Assembly (NCBI GenBank): GCA_947479645.1
Contig: CANKAJ010000027.1
Location: 1-42,496, forward strand
Source: Betaproteobacteria bacterium
GTDB lineage: Bacteria; Pseudomonadota; Gammaproteobacteria; Burkholderiales; SG8-39
Length of the DNA stretch: 42,496 nucleotides
Reading direction: 5' to 3'
The position numbers and the translations under genes were made by a program. Below are positions 25,079 through 33,800 of this stretch, piece after piece. The notes beneath the pieces are model-generated. The model made no database searches and was not told the origin of the DNA. It saw only the letters and a list, made by a program, of their open reading frames with translations. Each line of letters opens with the position of its first letter. Within the stretch, counting starts at the first letter, position 1.

Positions 25079-25107
25079 AGCCCCGCAGGTTACTGCTTCG
25101 CGGGGCT
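25079..25107. terminator. Strong GC hairpin between convergent genes
   Basis: Perfect 8-bp arms AGCCCCGC and GCGGGGCT with a 13-base loop lie between the convergent carbonic anhydrase and amidohydrolase genes. T-rich tails are short on both sides; probably a bidirectional terminator. Confidence 0.55.
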
Positions 25108-25116
25108 TGTCCGCAC

Positions 25117-25974
25117 TCAGGATGCGCCGAAGTAGACTTCAGCATTCCTGCACAGCACTTTTTCCAGTACCTGCTCAGTGTAACCCTGCGCATGCCAGTC
25201 GGCGATGACCTTCTCGTAACGCAGCACCGGGAAGTCGCAGCCGAACATGATGCGGTCCTGCATGCGTCCGGCGATTTCCTTTTTCAGGGCGGGGGTGAAT
25301 TGCTTGGGGCCCCAGCCGTGTAATTCATAACTCACGTTGGATTTATGCAGCATGAGCGCGATGACCTCGTCCTGCCATGGCCAGCCGGGGCGTGCCGCGA
25401 GAATCCTGAGTTGCGGAAAGCGCGCGGCGACGCGGTCGATATGACGAGGATGTCCGTCATCCAGCACGATACCCTTGCCACCGGGCAGACCCTGGCCGAT
25501 GCCGGTGAGGCCGCACAGGATCATGACCGGGACGCCGGCATCGATGGAGGCTTTGTAGAAAGGGTCCCATTCGGGGTCGCACGCCGGCACGCCAGTGACC
25601 TGGCCATTCACGCACAGACCGACGAAGCCGGCCTTCTGGTCAATGCAGCGCTGAAATTCCTGAACCGCCGCCTTGCCGTGTCGGCGCGGATCGAATTGCA
25701 GCCACTGGCCGAACATCACGTCATGGTGCTGCTTCTGCACGCCGATGACGTAGTCATGATATTCGCGCATCTCTTCCAGCGGCAGTTCCTTGATCCAGGA
25801 GATGTCCATGATGTTGCGCACATTGTTCTTGCGAAAGTAGTCGGCCTGTTCCTGTTCGGTAAACAACTTGAAGGGTGTGCGCCAGACCTTTTCCTGCTGG
25901 GCGCGCTCCACGTCGGTGCGGAACAGATAGCCCTTTTCAGTGGCCCAGTGGGAGTGGCAATCGAATATTTTCAT
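25117..25974 (-). CDS. Amidohydrolase family 2 protein, copy A
   Basis: A 285-residue TIM-barrel protein of the amidohydrolase-2 group, which includes decarboxylases and hydrolases of aromatic and dicarboxylic acids. The first metal site DCHSH is at residues 5-9, and the barrel-end Asp lies in FGCDFPVLRYEK. The positions that usually supply further metal-binding His (IHTG and HxGxPW in relatives) read LCGLTG and ARPGWPW here, so the metal site may be reduced. The paralogue at 29386 shares these changes, which points to a conserved subfamily rather than decay. It lies 24 bases downstream of the Bug receptor gene on the same strand, suggesting uptake plus cleavage of one compound. Confidence 0.85.
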   Translation of the reverse strand: MKIFDCHSHWATEKGYLFRTDVERAQQEKVWRTPFKLFTEQEQADYFRKNNVRNIMDISWIKELPLEEMREYHDYVIGVQKQHHDVMFGQWLQFDPRRHGKAAVQEFQRCIDQKAGFVGLCVNGQVTGVPACDPEWDPFYKASIDAGVPVMILCGLTGIGQGLPGGKGIVLDDGHPRHIDRVAARFPQLRILAARPGWPWQDEVIALMLHKSNVSYELHGWGPKQFTPALKKEIAGRMQDRIMFGCDFPVLRYEKVIADWHAQGYTEQVLEKVLCRNAEVYFGAS

Positions 25975-25998
25975 CTGCTGCGTGCCTTTGCGTATGGG

Positions 25999-26979
25999 TT
26001 ACTGTTTTTGCAGCGCACCGCGCTGCACGAGTCCTTCGATCGTCGCGACTTCGCGTTGAATGTGCGCGCGCAATTCCTCCGATGTGGAACCGACGGCCTC
26101 GACGCCCGTTTGTGCGAGGCGTTCCCTGACGTCCGGCTGGATGGTTGCCCAGCGGGTGTCGGCGTTGATTTTGCTGATGATGTCGGCGGGCGTGCGTGCC
26201 GGTGCGACGACCGCGTACCAGCTCGATACACGAAAGTCCGGCAGCGTCTCGGTGATCGGTGGCGCCTCGGGCAACAGAGAGAGTCGCTTCGATCCGGTCA
26301 CGCCCAGCGCGCGCAGTTTGCCTGACTGGATATGGCTGATCACTGACGCCGGCGGCGTGATGAACATGCTGATGCGTCCGCTCAGAAGGTCGGCAATCAG
26401 GTTGGCGATATTGGTGTAGGGAATGAGTGCCACTTGAATGCCGGCGATGCTCTTGATCTGTTCCACGCCGATGTGGCCGGTCGCGCCCAGTGAGGTCGTG
26501 CCGTAATTCAGTTTTCCGGGATTGGCCCTGGCGTAGGCGATCAACTCCTGCACCGACTGCACCGGTACAGCGGCGTTGATGGCCAGCACCGCTTCGGCGA
26601 TACCAGTCAGCGACACAGGCGAAAAGTCCCTGATCGGATCGTAGGCAGGGTTCGGCGCGATGATGGCATTCACGGCCAGCGATGAGGTCGGAAAGTACAG
26701 CGTGTAGCCATCCGCCGTGGACTTGGCGGCGACTTCGGTGCCGATATTGCCATTGGCACCTGCGCGATTTTCGATTACGACAGCCTGGTTCCATCTTTCG
26801 GAGAGTTTTTGCGCAATGACCCGCGCCACCACATCGCTCTGTCCACCAGTGCCGAATGCCACAATGCCGCGCACGGGCTTGGCCGGATAGGTCTGGCCCA
26901 ATGAGTTTGTGGGCAACGTGCCAGCAAATGCGGCAACAGCCAGCGTGAGTACGGATGCCACCTTCTTTGGCGGGTGCAT
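25999..26979 (-). CDS. Bug/TctC-family periplasmic solute-binding protein
   Basis: A 326-residue receptor with a signal peptide (VASVLTLAVAAFAGTLPTNSLGQ) followed by YPAKPVRGIVAFGTGGQSD and IENRAGANGNIGTE, the usual Bug ligand-loop segments. GGAGGA lies 5 bases before the ATG at 26979, which fixes the start although the frame is open for 70 more codons upstream. It would bind a small carboxylate in the periplasm. It is followed by amidohydrolase A on the same strand, and the CMD-like and CoA-ligase genes are divergent from it, so it is probably the sensor or uptake receptor for the substrate handled by this block. Confidence 0.93.
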   Translation of the reverse strand: MHPPKKVASVLTLAVAAFAGTLPTNSLGQTYPAKPVRGIVAFGTGGQSDVVARVIAQKLSERWNQAVVIENRAGANGNIGTEVAAKSTADGYTLYFPTSSLAVNAIIAPNPAYDPIRDFSPVSLTGIAEAVLAINAAVPVQSVQELIAYARANPGKLNYGTTSLGATGHIGVEQIKSIAGIQVALIPYTNIANLIADLLSGRISMFITPPASVISHIQSGKLRALGVTGSKRLSLLPEAPPITETLPDFRVSSWYAVVAPARTPADIISKINADTRWATIQPDVRERLAQTGVEAVGSTSEELRAHIQREVATIEGLVQRGALQKQ

Positions 26980-27148
26980 TGGAAATCCTCCGTTCGAATA
27001 CTTGATGGTGGCAGCATTCATCTGCTGCAATTCGCACTGAAGCCGTGCAGGATTGCATTTATACTCGTTTTGTCTGCCGGCGACCACATTGGTTGAGCCA
27101 GTTGCAGGCCCCGCAATAGTCGATAGTTGACAATAATAAGGAGATGCA

Positions 27149-27625
27149 ATGAAAGACAACGCTGAGCGTCGCGCCAGGGCGCTGCGCACCTACAAGATAA
27201 TGGGATGGGGTGAAAATTCCATCGTCAAGCAGATCGATGAGGAGTTGTGGGAGATTCTCACCGATGTCATGTTCGGCGACATCTGGTCGCGTCCGGGACT
27301 GAGTCTGCGTGACCGTGAACTCGTCACGCTCGGCGTGCTGATTGCCGACAAGGCTGAAGGGATGAAGCTGCATATGCGCAATGCGCATCATCTGGGCATT
27401 ACCGCCGACGAGATTCGTGAAGTGGTGTTCCAGGTCATGTATTACGCCGGGCAGTCCAAGGGGCTGTACGCGATGCGGCGTCTCAAGGAAGTCATGGCTG
27501 AGCCGGAAAGCAAGCTGAAATTCAAACGCGCCGCGTCTAAGACACCTTTGGCAAAAACGCCTGCGGCCAAGAAGTCCGCGACCAAGAAGTCCGCGACCAA
27601 GAAGTCCGCGGCCAAGAAGAAGTGA
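27149..27625 (+). CDS. Carboxymuconolactone decarboxylase-like protein with a histone-H1-like Lys/Ala tail
   Basis: A 158-residue protein. Residues 1-120 are helical and match the carboxymuconolactone decarboxylase fold (SLRDRELVTLGVLIADKAEGMKLH, GITADEIREVVFQVMYYAG). The AhpD-type CxxC redox pair is absent, so peroxidase activity is unlikely; decarboxylase or isomerase-like chemistry on a muconolactone-type compound is possible. The last ~35 residues are an unusual tail rich in Lys, Ala, Ser and Thr (AKKSATKKSATKKSAAKKK), like histone H1 or AlgP tails. It is encoded by three 15-base repeats. AAGGAG precedes the ATG. Its stop overlaps the GTG start of the CoA ligase (GTGA), so the two are co-translated. 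Confidence 0.87.
   Translation: MKDNAERRARALRTYKIMGWGENSIVKQIDEELWEILTDVMFGDIWSRPGLSLRDRELVTLGVLIADKAEGMKLHMRNAHHLGITADEIREVVFQVMYYAGQSKGLYAMRRLKEVMAEPESKLKFKRAASKTPLAKTPAAKKSATKKSATKKSAAKKK
27567..27611 (+). repeat. Three 15-bp coding tandem repeats
   Basis: CCAAGAAGTCCGCGA is repeated at 27567, 27582 and 27597 (last base varies), encoding repeats of KKSAT. Copy number could change by slippage. Confidence 0.85.
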
Positions 27626-29094
27626 CGACCTCGCGTTCCGCGATGGATGAACTGCGCAGCGAACTGCCGCTCTATCGCAATGCGATCGACTGGGAGGCGC
27701 ATGCCAGGGATTATCGGATGCCCGATGTTTTCGCCAAAACGGTCTATCTATGGCCGCGCGAGCGCATCCGGGAATTGCAGAATGAACGCTTCCTCAAATT
27801 GATGGAAGTGGGCTGGCGCAATCCGTTTTATCGCGAGCGCTGGACAGCGGCGGGTGTGCAGCCTGGTGATGTCAAAAGCCTGGACGATATCGTCAAGCTC
27901 CCGACCTACACTTCCGATGATGTCAAAGACAGCCTGCAGAACAATCCGCCCTATGGCGACTTTCACGGCGTCGATGCCACTGCCATGGCGAGGACGCCGT
28001 TCAAGCTGCAGACCAGTGGTGGTACTACGGGAACGCCGCGCGGTACGCTGATCGAACCCCTTGCCTGGGAGACACAAGCACTCAGCGGTGCGCGAGCAAT
28101 GTATATCCAGGGCGCTCGGCCCGGTGACGTGATGCAGATTCCCATGACCTGTTCCCTGGCAAACGCGCCCTGGCTTGCCTACAAGGCCTGCCATGATTAT
28201 CTGGGCGTGCTGCCGTTGACCACCGGGAGCGGCATTGTCACCTCCAGCCGGCAGCAACTGGAGATCGCTTTTCTTTATGGCGCCAATCTTTGGACCAGCT
28301 TTCCGGAATACCTGGTGCGTCTGACCGAGGTTTGTCGCGAGGAACTGGGTCGCGATGTGCGCGAGCTGAAGACCAAGTTCCTGCGCACCTATCTGGGTCC
28401 CGATATTGAAGGCACGCTGCGGCGCGATCTGGAAGAGCGCTGGGGCTGCCCGGTTTATGACACCTATGGCACGCATGAAATCGGCACAGGTGGTTTTGAA
28501 TGTCCCCATCAGAACGGGCTGCATCTGATGGAAGACTGCGTGTATCTCGAAGTGGTCGACGTCGATACGGGCAAGCCGGTGGCGGCAGGCGAACGCGGTA
28601 ACCTGGTCGCCACGGTGTTCTTTCGCACACGGCCGCCGGTGATTCGCTACAACCTGCGCGACCTGGCTCGATTGATGAAAGAGGAGCGCTGTGACTGCGG
28701 CAGCCATTTCCGGCGCATGGATCATTTCCTCGGACGCAGCGATGCGATGGTCAAGCTGCGCGGCGTCAATCTCTATCCCATGGGTTGTCTTGCCGCGATA
28801 AAAAGCGACGAGCGCACGACGGGTGAATGGGTGTGCATCGTGGATCGGGTGGAGGCGGGTGGTGCACCGCGCGACGAGATGGAGGTTCGCGTCGAAGTCA
28901 GGCGCTCTGTGGCGACGCGTGCCGGCCTGCAGGGCAAGCTCGAGCGACGCCTGAAGGATGATCTTGGCGTGTCAGTGCAGGTCACGCTGGTGGATGAAGG
29001 CAGCCTGGACGAGCTGGCCAACACCGGTGGGCGCGAAGGCAAGGCAAGAAGGCTGATCGACAAAAGGCCGGCGTTTCAGGCTGGGAAGACGTGA
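27622..29094 (+). CDS. PaaK-like (phenylacetate-CoA ligase family) acyl-CoA ligase
   Basis: A 490-residue adenylate-forming enzyme. The P-loop is TSGGTTGTPRGT (about 131-142), the A5-like motif is DTYGTHEIG, and the hinge region is HFLGRSDAMVKLRGVNLYP, as in phenylacetate-CoA ligases. It should activate an aromatic or other carboxylic acid with ATP and CoA in the cytoplasm. The C-terminal domain is complete. The GTG at 27622 overlaps the upstream TGA (GTGA), so translation is coupled; an ATG at 27643 would shorten the protein by seven residues. With the CMD-like protein and two amidohydrolases it suggests CoA-dependent breakdown of an aromatic-type acid. Confidence 0.88.
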   Translation: MTTSRSAMDELRSELPLYRNAIDWEAHARDYRMPDVFAKTVYLWPRERIRELQNERFLKLMEVGWRNPFYRERWTAAGVQPGDVKSLDDIVKLPTYTSDDVKDSLQNNPPYGDFHGVDATAMARTPFKLQTSGGTTGTPRGTLIEPLAWETQALSGARAMYIQGARPGDVMQIPMTCSLANAPWLAYKACHDYLGVLPLTTGSGIVTSSRQQLEIAFLYGANLWTSFPEYLVRLTEVCREELGRDVRELKTKFLRTYLGPDIEGTLRRDLEERWGCPVYDTYGTHEIGTGGFECPHQNGLHLMEDCVYLEVVDVDTGKPVAAGERGNLVATVFFRTRPPVIRYNLRDLARLMKEERCDCGSHFRRMDHFLGRSDAMVKLRGVNLYPMGCLAAIKSDERTTGEWVCIVDRVEAGGAPRDEMEVRVEVRRSVATRAGLQGKLERRLKDDLGVSVQVTLVDEGSLDELANTGGREGKARRLIDKRPAFQAGKT

Positions 29095-29161
29095 TGCGAT
29101 TCGGAACGAGGCGGCAACTCCTTACTTCGATGTGAACATGAAGAAAGAGGTTTTAATCAAA

Positions 29162-29331
29162 GGTCGTGGTCTGTGTACGGATGGTTTCATCTTCCGTACA
29201 CAGACCACGACCCACACGGACGGAATTATCGTCCGTGCCAGGGTTTGCCAAGCGCGTATAGCAACCACTCGCGCGCTGCGCTTGCGTTCCTTGGCATTTG
29301 TGCACGGATACAAATCATCCGTACACAAATG
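29162..29331. repeat. Array of three hairpins with related arms
   Basis: Hairpin 1 (29162-29212) has perfect 20-bp arms around an 11-base loop; its core is TGTGTACGGA. Hairpin 2 (29215-29237) has perfect 8-bp arms CACGGACG and CGTCCGTG and a 7-base loop. Hairpin 3 (29295-29331) has 15-bp arms with one mismatch (CATTTGTGCACGGAT against ATCCGTACACAAATG) and a 7-base loop. Arms of hairpins 1 and 3 share the TGTGTACGGAT/TGTGCACGGAT sequence, so they could also pair with each other. The array fills most of the 291-base gap between the CoA ligase and amidohydrolase B. No open frame through it looks like a real protein. Possible roles: attenuator or terminator, structured RNA, or a palindromic mobile element. 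Confidence 0.85.
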
Positions 29332-29385
29332 GCGAGGCCTGTTCCGGAATTGCTGAAGTGATTTTGATAATGCAGGAGGCTTTGA

Positions 29386-30249
29386 ATGCGGGTATTTGAC
29401 TGTCATTCCCATTGGGCCACCAAGAAGGCCCACATCTGGCGGACGGAGGCGGAGCTGGCTCGCCAGGAGAGCATCTGGAAGACCAAGGGCCGCCATTATG
29501 CCGAGCATGAGATGATGGATTACATGCGCCAGTACAACGTACGCGTGATTCTTGACCTGGCGTTCGTCAAGCAGCTGCCCATCGAGGAAATTCGTGGCTA
29601 CCACGACTATACCTACAAGGTTGCGCGCGAAAATCGTGACGTGATCTTCGGGCACTGGCTGCAGTTCGATCCGCGCCGGCGCGATGAATCGCTCAATGAG
29701 TTCAGGCGCAGCCTGGACGCCGATGGCGGCTTTGTTGGTTTCGGCATTTCGGGGCAGGGTGTCGGTGTCCCGGCGAGCGACCCCATGTGGTTTCCGTTCT
29801 ATGAACTGGCGATCGAGTCGAAAACGCCGGTCATGATCATGACCGGGCTGACTGGTATCGGCCAGGGCACCCCGGGGGGGTACGGCCTGGTTCTGGATGA
29901 TGGCCATCCCCGCCATGTGGACATTGCTGCGGCGCGCTATCCGGAACTGCGCATACTCGCGGCACGCCCGGCCTATCCCTGGCAGGACGAGTTGATCGCA
30001 GTGCTGCTGCACAAGGCCAATGTCAGTTGCGAGTTGCACGGTTGGGGTCCGCGCCAGTTGGCACCGGACCTGAAGCGCGAGATTTCCCGGCGCATGCAGG
30101 ATCGCGTCATGATTGGATGTGATTTTCCGGTGCTGGAATATCCGAAGATCATTTCTGACTGGAAATCGCTGGGATACACCGAAGAGGTGCTGGAAAAAAT
30201 CATGTATCGCAATGCCGAGGCTTACTTTATGGGTAAGGTCGCGGCTTGA
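29386..30249 (+). CDS. Amidohydrolase family 2 protein, copy B
   Basis: A 287-residue protein clearly paralogous to the one at 25117-25974: DCHSHWAT start, HWLQFDPRRR, GLTGIGQGTPGG, DDGHPRHVD, ILAARPAYPWQDE and MIGCDFPVLEYPK. The HxH motif is at residues 7-9 and the Asp of GCDFP is present. The His expected in the HxGxPW region is Arg, as in copy A. The AGGAGG ribosome site at 29374-29379 fixes the ATG. It lies downstream of the hairpin array and may be read from the ligase transcript or from its own promoter. The chemistry is probably metal-dependent hydrolysis or decarboxylation of a cyclic or aromatic acid derivative; the exact substrate is unknown. Confidence 0.86.
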   Translation: MRVFDCHSHWATKKAHIWRTEAELARQESIWKTKGRHYAEHEMMDYMRQYNVRVILDLAFVKQLPIEEIRGYHDYTYKVARENRDVIFGHWLQFDPRRRDESLNEFRRSLDADGGFVGFGISGQGVGVPASDPMWFPFYELAIESKTPVMIMTGLTGIGQGTPGGYGLVLDDGHPRHVDIAAARYPELRILAARPAYPWQDELIAVLLHKANVSCELHGWGPRQLAPDLKREISRRMQDRVMIGCDFPVLEYPKIISDWKSLGYTEEVLEKIMYRNAEAYFMGKVAA

Positions 30250-30460
30250 TGGTGCTACCGGGTGAGCAAAGTATTGATATCCCTAGTTGAACACTCGCGG
30301 CATTTCTTGATTTACATCAAGAGGTGGCGCTCACGCAGCGTGTACGGTGACTGGCAAAATGGTTGTCTCGCCATGTAGTCGTGCCACTATGTCGCGAGAC
30401 TGCTCCGGGCCGACATTGAAAGACCTGCCGGTATCAACATCAAACCTGAGGTATTTCACA

Positions 30461-32767
30461 ATGGACAAACTCCTGTCACCAGCCGAACACGCACTGCGCG
30501 AAGCGGCACGCGAATATCACCGCACACCGACGCAGGGCAAGATCTCGGTGGCGCCCACCAAGGCCCTGTCCAATCAGCGCGACCTGTCGCTCGCCTATTC
30601 TCCGGGAGTGGCCTATCCGTGCCTGGACATCGAGGCTGATCCGTCGCTGGCCACCGAATATACCTCGCGCGGCAATCTGGTCGGTGTGATCACCAACGGG
30701 ACCGCGGTGCTGGGGCTGGGTGACATCGGGCCGCTGGCGGCCAAACCGGTGATGGAAGGCAAGGCCTGCCTGTTCAAGAAATTTGCCGGAATCGACGTAT
30801 TCGACATCGAGCTGGCCGAGCGCGATCCGGATAAATTGGTGGACATGATTGCCGCAATGGAGCCGACGCTGGGCGGCATCAATCTGGAGGACATCAAGGC
30901 ACCGGAATGTTTCTATATTGAAAAAAAGCTCCGCGATCGCATGAACATTCCCGTGTTTCATGATGACCAGCATGGGACCGCGATCATTTCTTCGGCCGCC
31001 TTGCTCAACGGGCTGGAATTGGTTGGAAAACGTATTGAAGAGGTCAAGGTGGCTGTTTCCGGCGCGGGCGCCGCGGCGCTGGCCTGTCTGGACGTTATGG
31101 TGGGACTGGGCGTGCGTCGGGAAAACATCTACGCTTGCGATTCCAAGGGCGTCATTTACGTCGGACGCCCGGGCGGATTTGACGAATCCAAGCAACGGGT
31201 GGCACAGGACACCAGTGCGCGCACGCTGGCCGACATCGTCAAGGATGCCGACGTTTTTCTAGGCTGCTCGACTGCCGGTGTGCTGACGGCAGATATGGTC
31301 AAGACCATGGCCAGGGCGCCGATCATTCTGGCACTGGCCAATCCGGAACCCGAGATCCGGCCGGAACTGGCCAAGGCGGCGCGGCCCGATTGCATCATTG
31401 CAACCGGACGTTCGGACTATCCGAACCAGGTCAACAATGTGCTGTGTTTTCCCTATATCTTTCGTGGCGCGCTGGACTGTGGCGCGACCAAGATCACCGA
31501 ATCAATGAAACTGGCCTGCGTGCGCCAGATCGCGGATCTGGCCAAGGCGGACATCAGCGAGGAAGTGGCGCATGCCTACGCTGGCAAGGAACTGGTGTTC
31601 GGCATCGATTATCTGATTCCCACGCCTTTTGATTCTCGCCTGATCCTGCGTATCGCACCGGCGGTGGCCAAGGCAGCGGAAGAGTCCGGTGTGGCAACGC
31701 GTCCGATCAAGGACATGGACGCTTATCGCCAACAGCTGTCGCGTTTTGTGTACCAGACCAGCATGTTCATGCGACCGGTGTTTACCGCCGCCAAGGCCGT
31801 TCCCATCGCTGCCAAGCGTGTGGCCTACGCCGAAGGCGAAGACGAGCGTGTGTTGCGCGCGGTGCAGGTGGTAGTCGACGAAGGGCTGGCGCATCCGATC
31901 CTGATCGGGCGCCCGGCCGTGATTCAGGCGCGCCTGGCCAAGGCGGGCCTGAGGATCAGGCTGGGGGTTGACGTCGAAAACGTCAACCCCGATGATGACC
32001 CGAGGTTCCGCCAATACTGGGAAACCTTCCACCGCCTGATGGGGCGTCGCGGCGTATCAGTGGAGGCCGCCAAGGCTGCGGTGCGCCGCTCCAATACGAC
32101 CATCGCATCGCTGATGGTCAAACTGGGTGACGCGGATGCATTGTTGTGTGGCGTGGTGGGCGATTTCGACAGTCATCTGGAGCATGTTCGCGATGTGATC
32201 GGTGTAAAGAAAGGCGCCAGCGGATTCGCGACGCTCAACGCGCTGATGCTGGACAAGCGCAGCCTGTTCATTGCGGATACCTTTGTCAACGAAGATCCGG
32301 ACGCGCAGCATCTGGCCAGCATTGCGGTGATGGCGGCAGATGAAGTCAGACGTTTCGGCTTGCCGCCCAAAGTTGCATTCCTGTCGCACTCCAATTACGG
32401 CTCATCCAATCGCCGCTCCGCAGTGAAAATGCGGCTGGCACACGAATTGTTCTGCCAGATGGCGCCGGACGTGGAATGCGATGGCGAACTGCAGGGCGAC
32501 ACGGCGTTGTCGGAAGAAATGCGCCTGGCGACCTTGCTCGATGGAAAACTGCATGGCGAGGCCAATGTGCTGATCTGCCCGAATCTGGACGCAGCGAACA
32601 TTCTCTTCAATGTGCTCAAGATCACCGCCGGACATGGTGTGACGGTAGGCCCGATATTACTGGGCGCGGATGCAGCAGCCCATGTGCTGACGCCTTCTTC
32701 CAGCGTCAGGCGCGTGGTCAATATGACGGCATTGGCAGTGGCCAGTGCGGCCAGCAGGACTGAGTAA
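30461..32767 (+). CDS. maeB: NADP-dependent malic enzyme with C-terminal phosphotransacetylase-like domain
   Basis: A 768-residue fusion typical of MaeB. The malic enzyme N-terminal domain (about 1-160) has [11 protein letters not shown] and [10 protein letters not shown] near its end. The NAD(P)-binding domain (about 165-410) has [16 protein letters not shown] phosphotransacetylase-like domain (about 440-768) has [15 protein letters not shown] and LSHSNYGSS. The enzyme oxidatively decarboxylates malate to pyruvate with NADP; the C-terminal domain is usually regulatory (acetyl-CoA control) rather than catalytic. The ATG at 30461 is preferred because family similarity begins there ([16 protein letters not shown]); the frame is open further upstream. 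Length agrees with family members of about 760. Confidence 0.96.
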   Translation: MDKLLSPAEHALREAAREYHRTPTQGKISVAPTKALSNQRDLSLAYSPGVAYPCLDIEADPSLATEYTSRGNLVGVITNGTAVLGLGDIGPLAAKPVMEGKACLFKKFAGIDVFDIELAERDPDKLVDMIAAMEPTLGGINLEDIKAPECFYIEKKLRDRMNIPVFHDDQHGTAIISSAALLNGLELVGKRIEEVKVAVSGAGAAALACLDVMVGLGVRRENIYACDSKGVIYVGRPGGFDESKQRVAQDTSARTLADIVKDADVFLGCSTAGVLTADMVKTMARAPIILALANPEPEIRPELAKAARPDCIIATGRSDYPNQVNNVLCFPYIFRGALDCGATKITESMKLACVRQIADLAKADISEEVAHAYAGKELVFGIDYLIPTPFDSRLILRIAPAVAKAAEESGVATRPIKDMDAYRQQLSRFVYQTSMFMRPVFTAAKAVPIAAKRVAYAEGEDERVLRAVQVVVDEGLAHPILIGRPAVIQARLAKAGLRIRLGVDVENVNPDDDPRFRQYWETFHRLMGRRGVSVEAAKAAVRRSNTTIASLMVKLGDADALLCGVVGDFDSHLEHVRDVIGVKKGASGFATLNALMLDKRSLFIADTFVNEDPDAQHLASIAVMAADEVRRFGLPPKVAFLSHSNYGSSNRRSAVKMRLAHELFCQMAPDVECDGELQGDTALSEEMRLATLLDGKLHGEANVLICPNLDAANILFNVLKITAGHGVTVGPILLGADAAAHVLTPSSSVRRVVNMTALAVASAASRTE

Positions 32768-32853
32768 TCCGGCACCAGCTTGCTGCAATTTTCCGCAGCA
32801 GCGCGCTGATACAGAACTCTAATAAACAGCGGAAACCGGCGACAATCAGCGCA

Positions 32854-33675
32854 CTACACTAAGCCGGACCAGGCGCCTTCCTTGCTGCGGTCGATCGGCG
32901 GCAGGCCGAGGACGGCGCGGATGCTGTCGGTAAAACTGTCCACGGCGATCGGTTTGGTGATGTAACCATCAGCGCCCAGAGCGAGTGCACGAATAATGGA
33001 TTCCTTGGACGTCTCGGCGCTGGCAACGATGACCGGCGTGCTGCCCAGTCGTGGGTGTGCCGACAGCCAATGCAGCAGGTTGAAGCCACCGACGTCGGGC
33101 AGGTTCAGATCAAGCACGATGAGGTCGGGTTTCGGTCCGTTTTCCACCGCTTCCTCGACTTCCCGACGATTGCTCGCAGTTCCGGCGCGACAATGCAGCA
33201 TCGCGAGTAACTGCGTATACATTCTTGCCAGTATGGGATCGTCTTCGATGGCGAGCACGAAATAGGATTGGCCATCCGCGGGCGGTACTTTCTGCGCCGC
33301 TTGGCGTGCAATGCTCACGTAGAAGCCGCGGCGGGTCAGTTCGGCCTTGACCTTGTCCGCCTGCGCCGTGGCCGACTGCTGTTCAGCCAGACTGGGGCTC
33401 AGGCTCATGTCCGCGGAATAAAAGTCGATGGATTCATCGTCAGTGCCCCTGTCGCTTGAGGCAATGTAGCCCTGTTTGCAAAGGGCTTGCGCCAGCGCGA
33501 GCATGCCCGGCTCTGACGACTCCGGAATCAGCGGCATGATTTCACGCAGACTCATCGGCTTTGACAGGAGCACCAGCGCGCGTAATTCGATCGCGCCCAG
33601 TCTGGTTGATGCCCCCGAGAGCTGAATGTTGCCCCGTTTTGTCACGCTGAAGACCTGGTCGAGTTCGATTTTCAC
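32854..33675 (-). CDS. Response regulator with the same unusual N-terminal domain (paralogue of 6284-7087)
   Basis: A 273-residue protein with a receiver at the C-terminus: VLAIEDDPILARM acidic pocket, Asp189 in VLDLNLPDVGGF, and Lys in YITKPI. The N-terminal ~80 residues (DQVFSVTKRGNIQLSGASTRL, then ALAQALCKQGYIAS) align with the regulator at 6284, and the linker carries GFYVSIARQAA where the other has GYYVRIARSAA. GTG at 33675 is chosen as start because GAGGGG lies 7 bases upstream and the fold begins there. The gene stands alone, without a kinase beside it, so it may answer to the phosphorelay at 6284-9660. The function of the N-terminal domain is not known to me. Confidence 0.84.
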   Translation of the reverse strand: MKIELDQVFSVTKRGNIQLSGASTRLGAIELRALVLLSKPMSLREIMPLIPESSEPGMLALAQALCKQGYIASSDRGTDDESIDFYSADMSLSPSLAEQQSATAQADKVKAELTRRGFYVSIARQAAQKVPPADGQSYFVLAIEDDPILARMYTQLLAMLHCRAGTASNRREVEEAVENGPKPDLIVLDLNLPDVGGFNLLHWLSAHPRLGSTPVIVASAETSKESIIRALALGADGYITKPIAVDSFTDSIRAVLGLPPIDRSKEGAWSGLV

Positions 33676-33756
33676 CTGCAAACCCCTCACAATCCTGAAG
33701 CACACGCAAACGCACGCGCCGGACCCACTAATACAGCGCTGAATTCAATAATTAAT

Positions 33757-33771
33757 GATAACCATATTATC
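33757..33771. promoter_or_regulatory. AT-rich palindrome GATAA-N5-TTATC
   Basis: GATAACCATATTATC lies 82 bases upstream of the GTG start of the response regulator, in an AT-rich patch. It may be part of a promoter or operator; the similarity to a Fur box is only partial. Confidence 0.3.
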
Positions 33772-33800
33772 GTCGTCCGGGAAGCCAGTGCGGGTGCCGG

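Noticed and set aside
29132-29356. Small plus-strand frame running through the hairpin array
   Set aside because: The sequence is dictated by the palindromes; no ribosome site and no protein-like pattern.
29122-30039. Minus-strand open frame across amidohydrolase B and the hairpin array
   Set aside because: No motifs, and the plus-strand gene is a clear paralogue of copy A with a good ribosome site.
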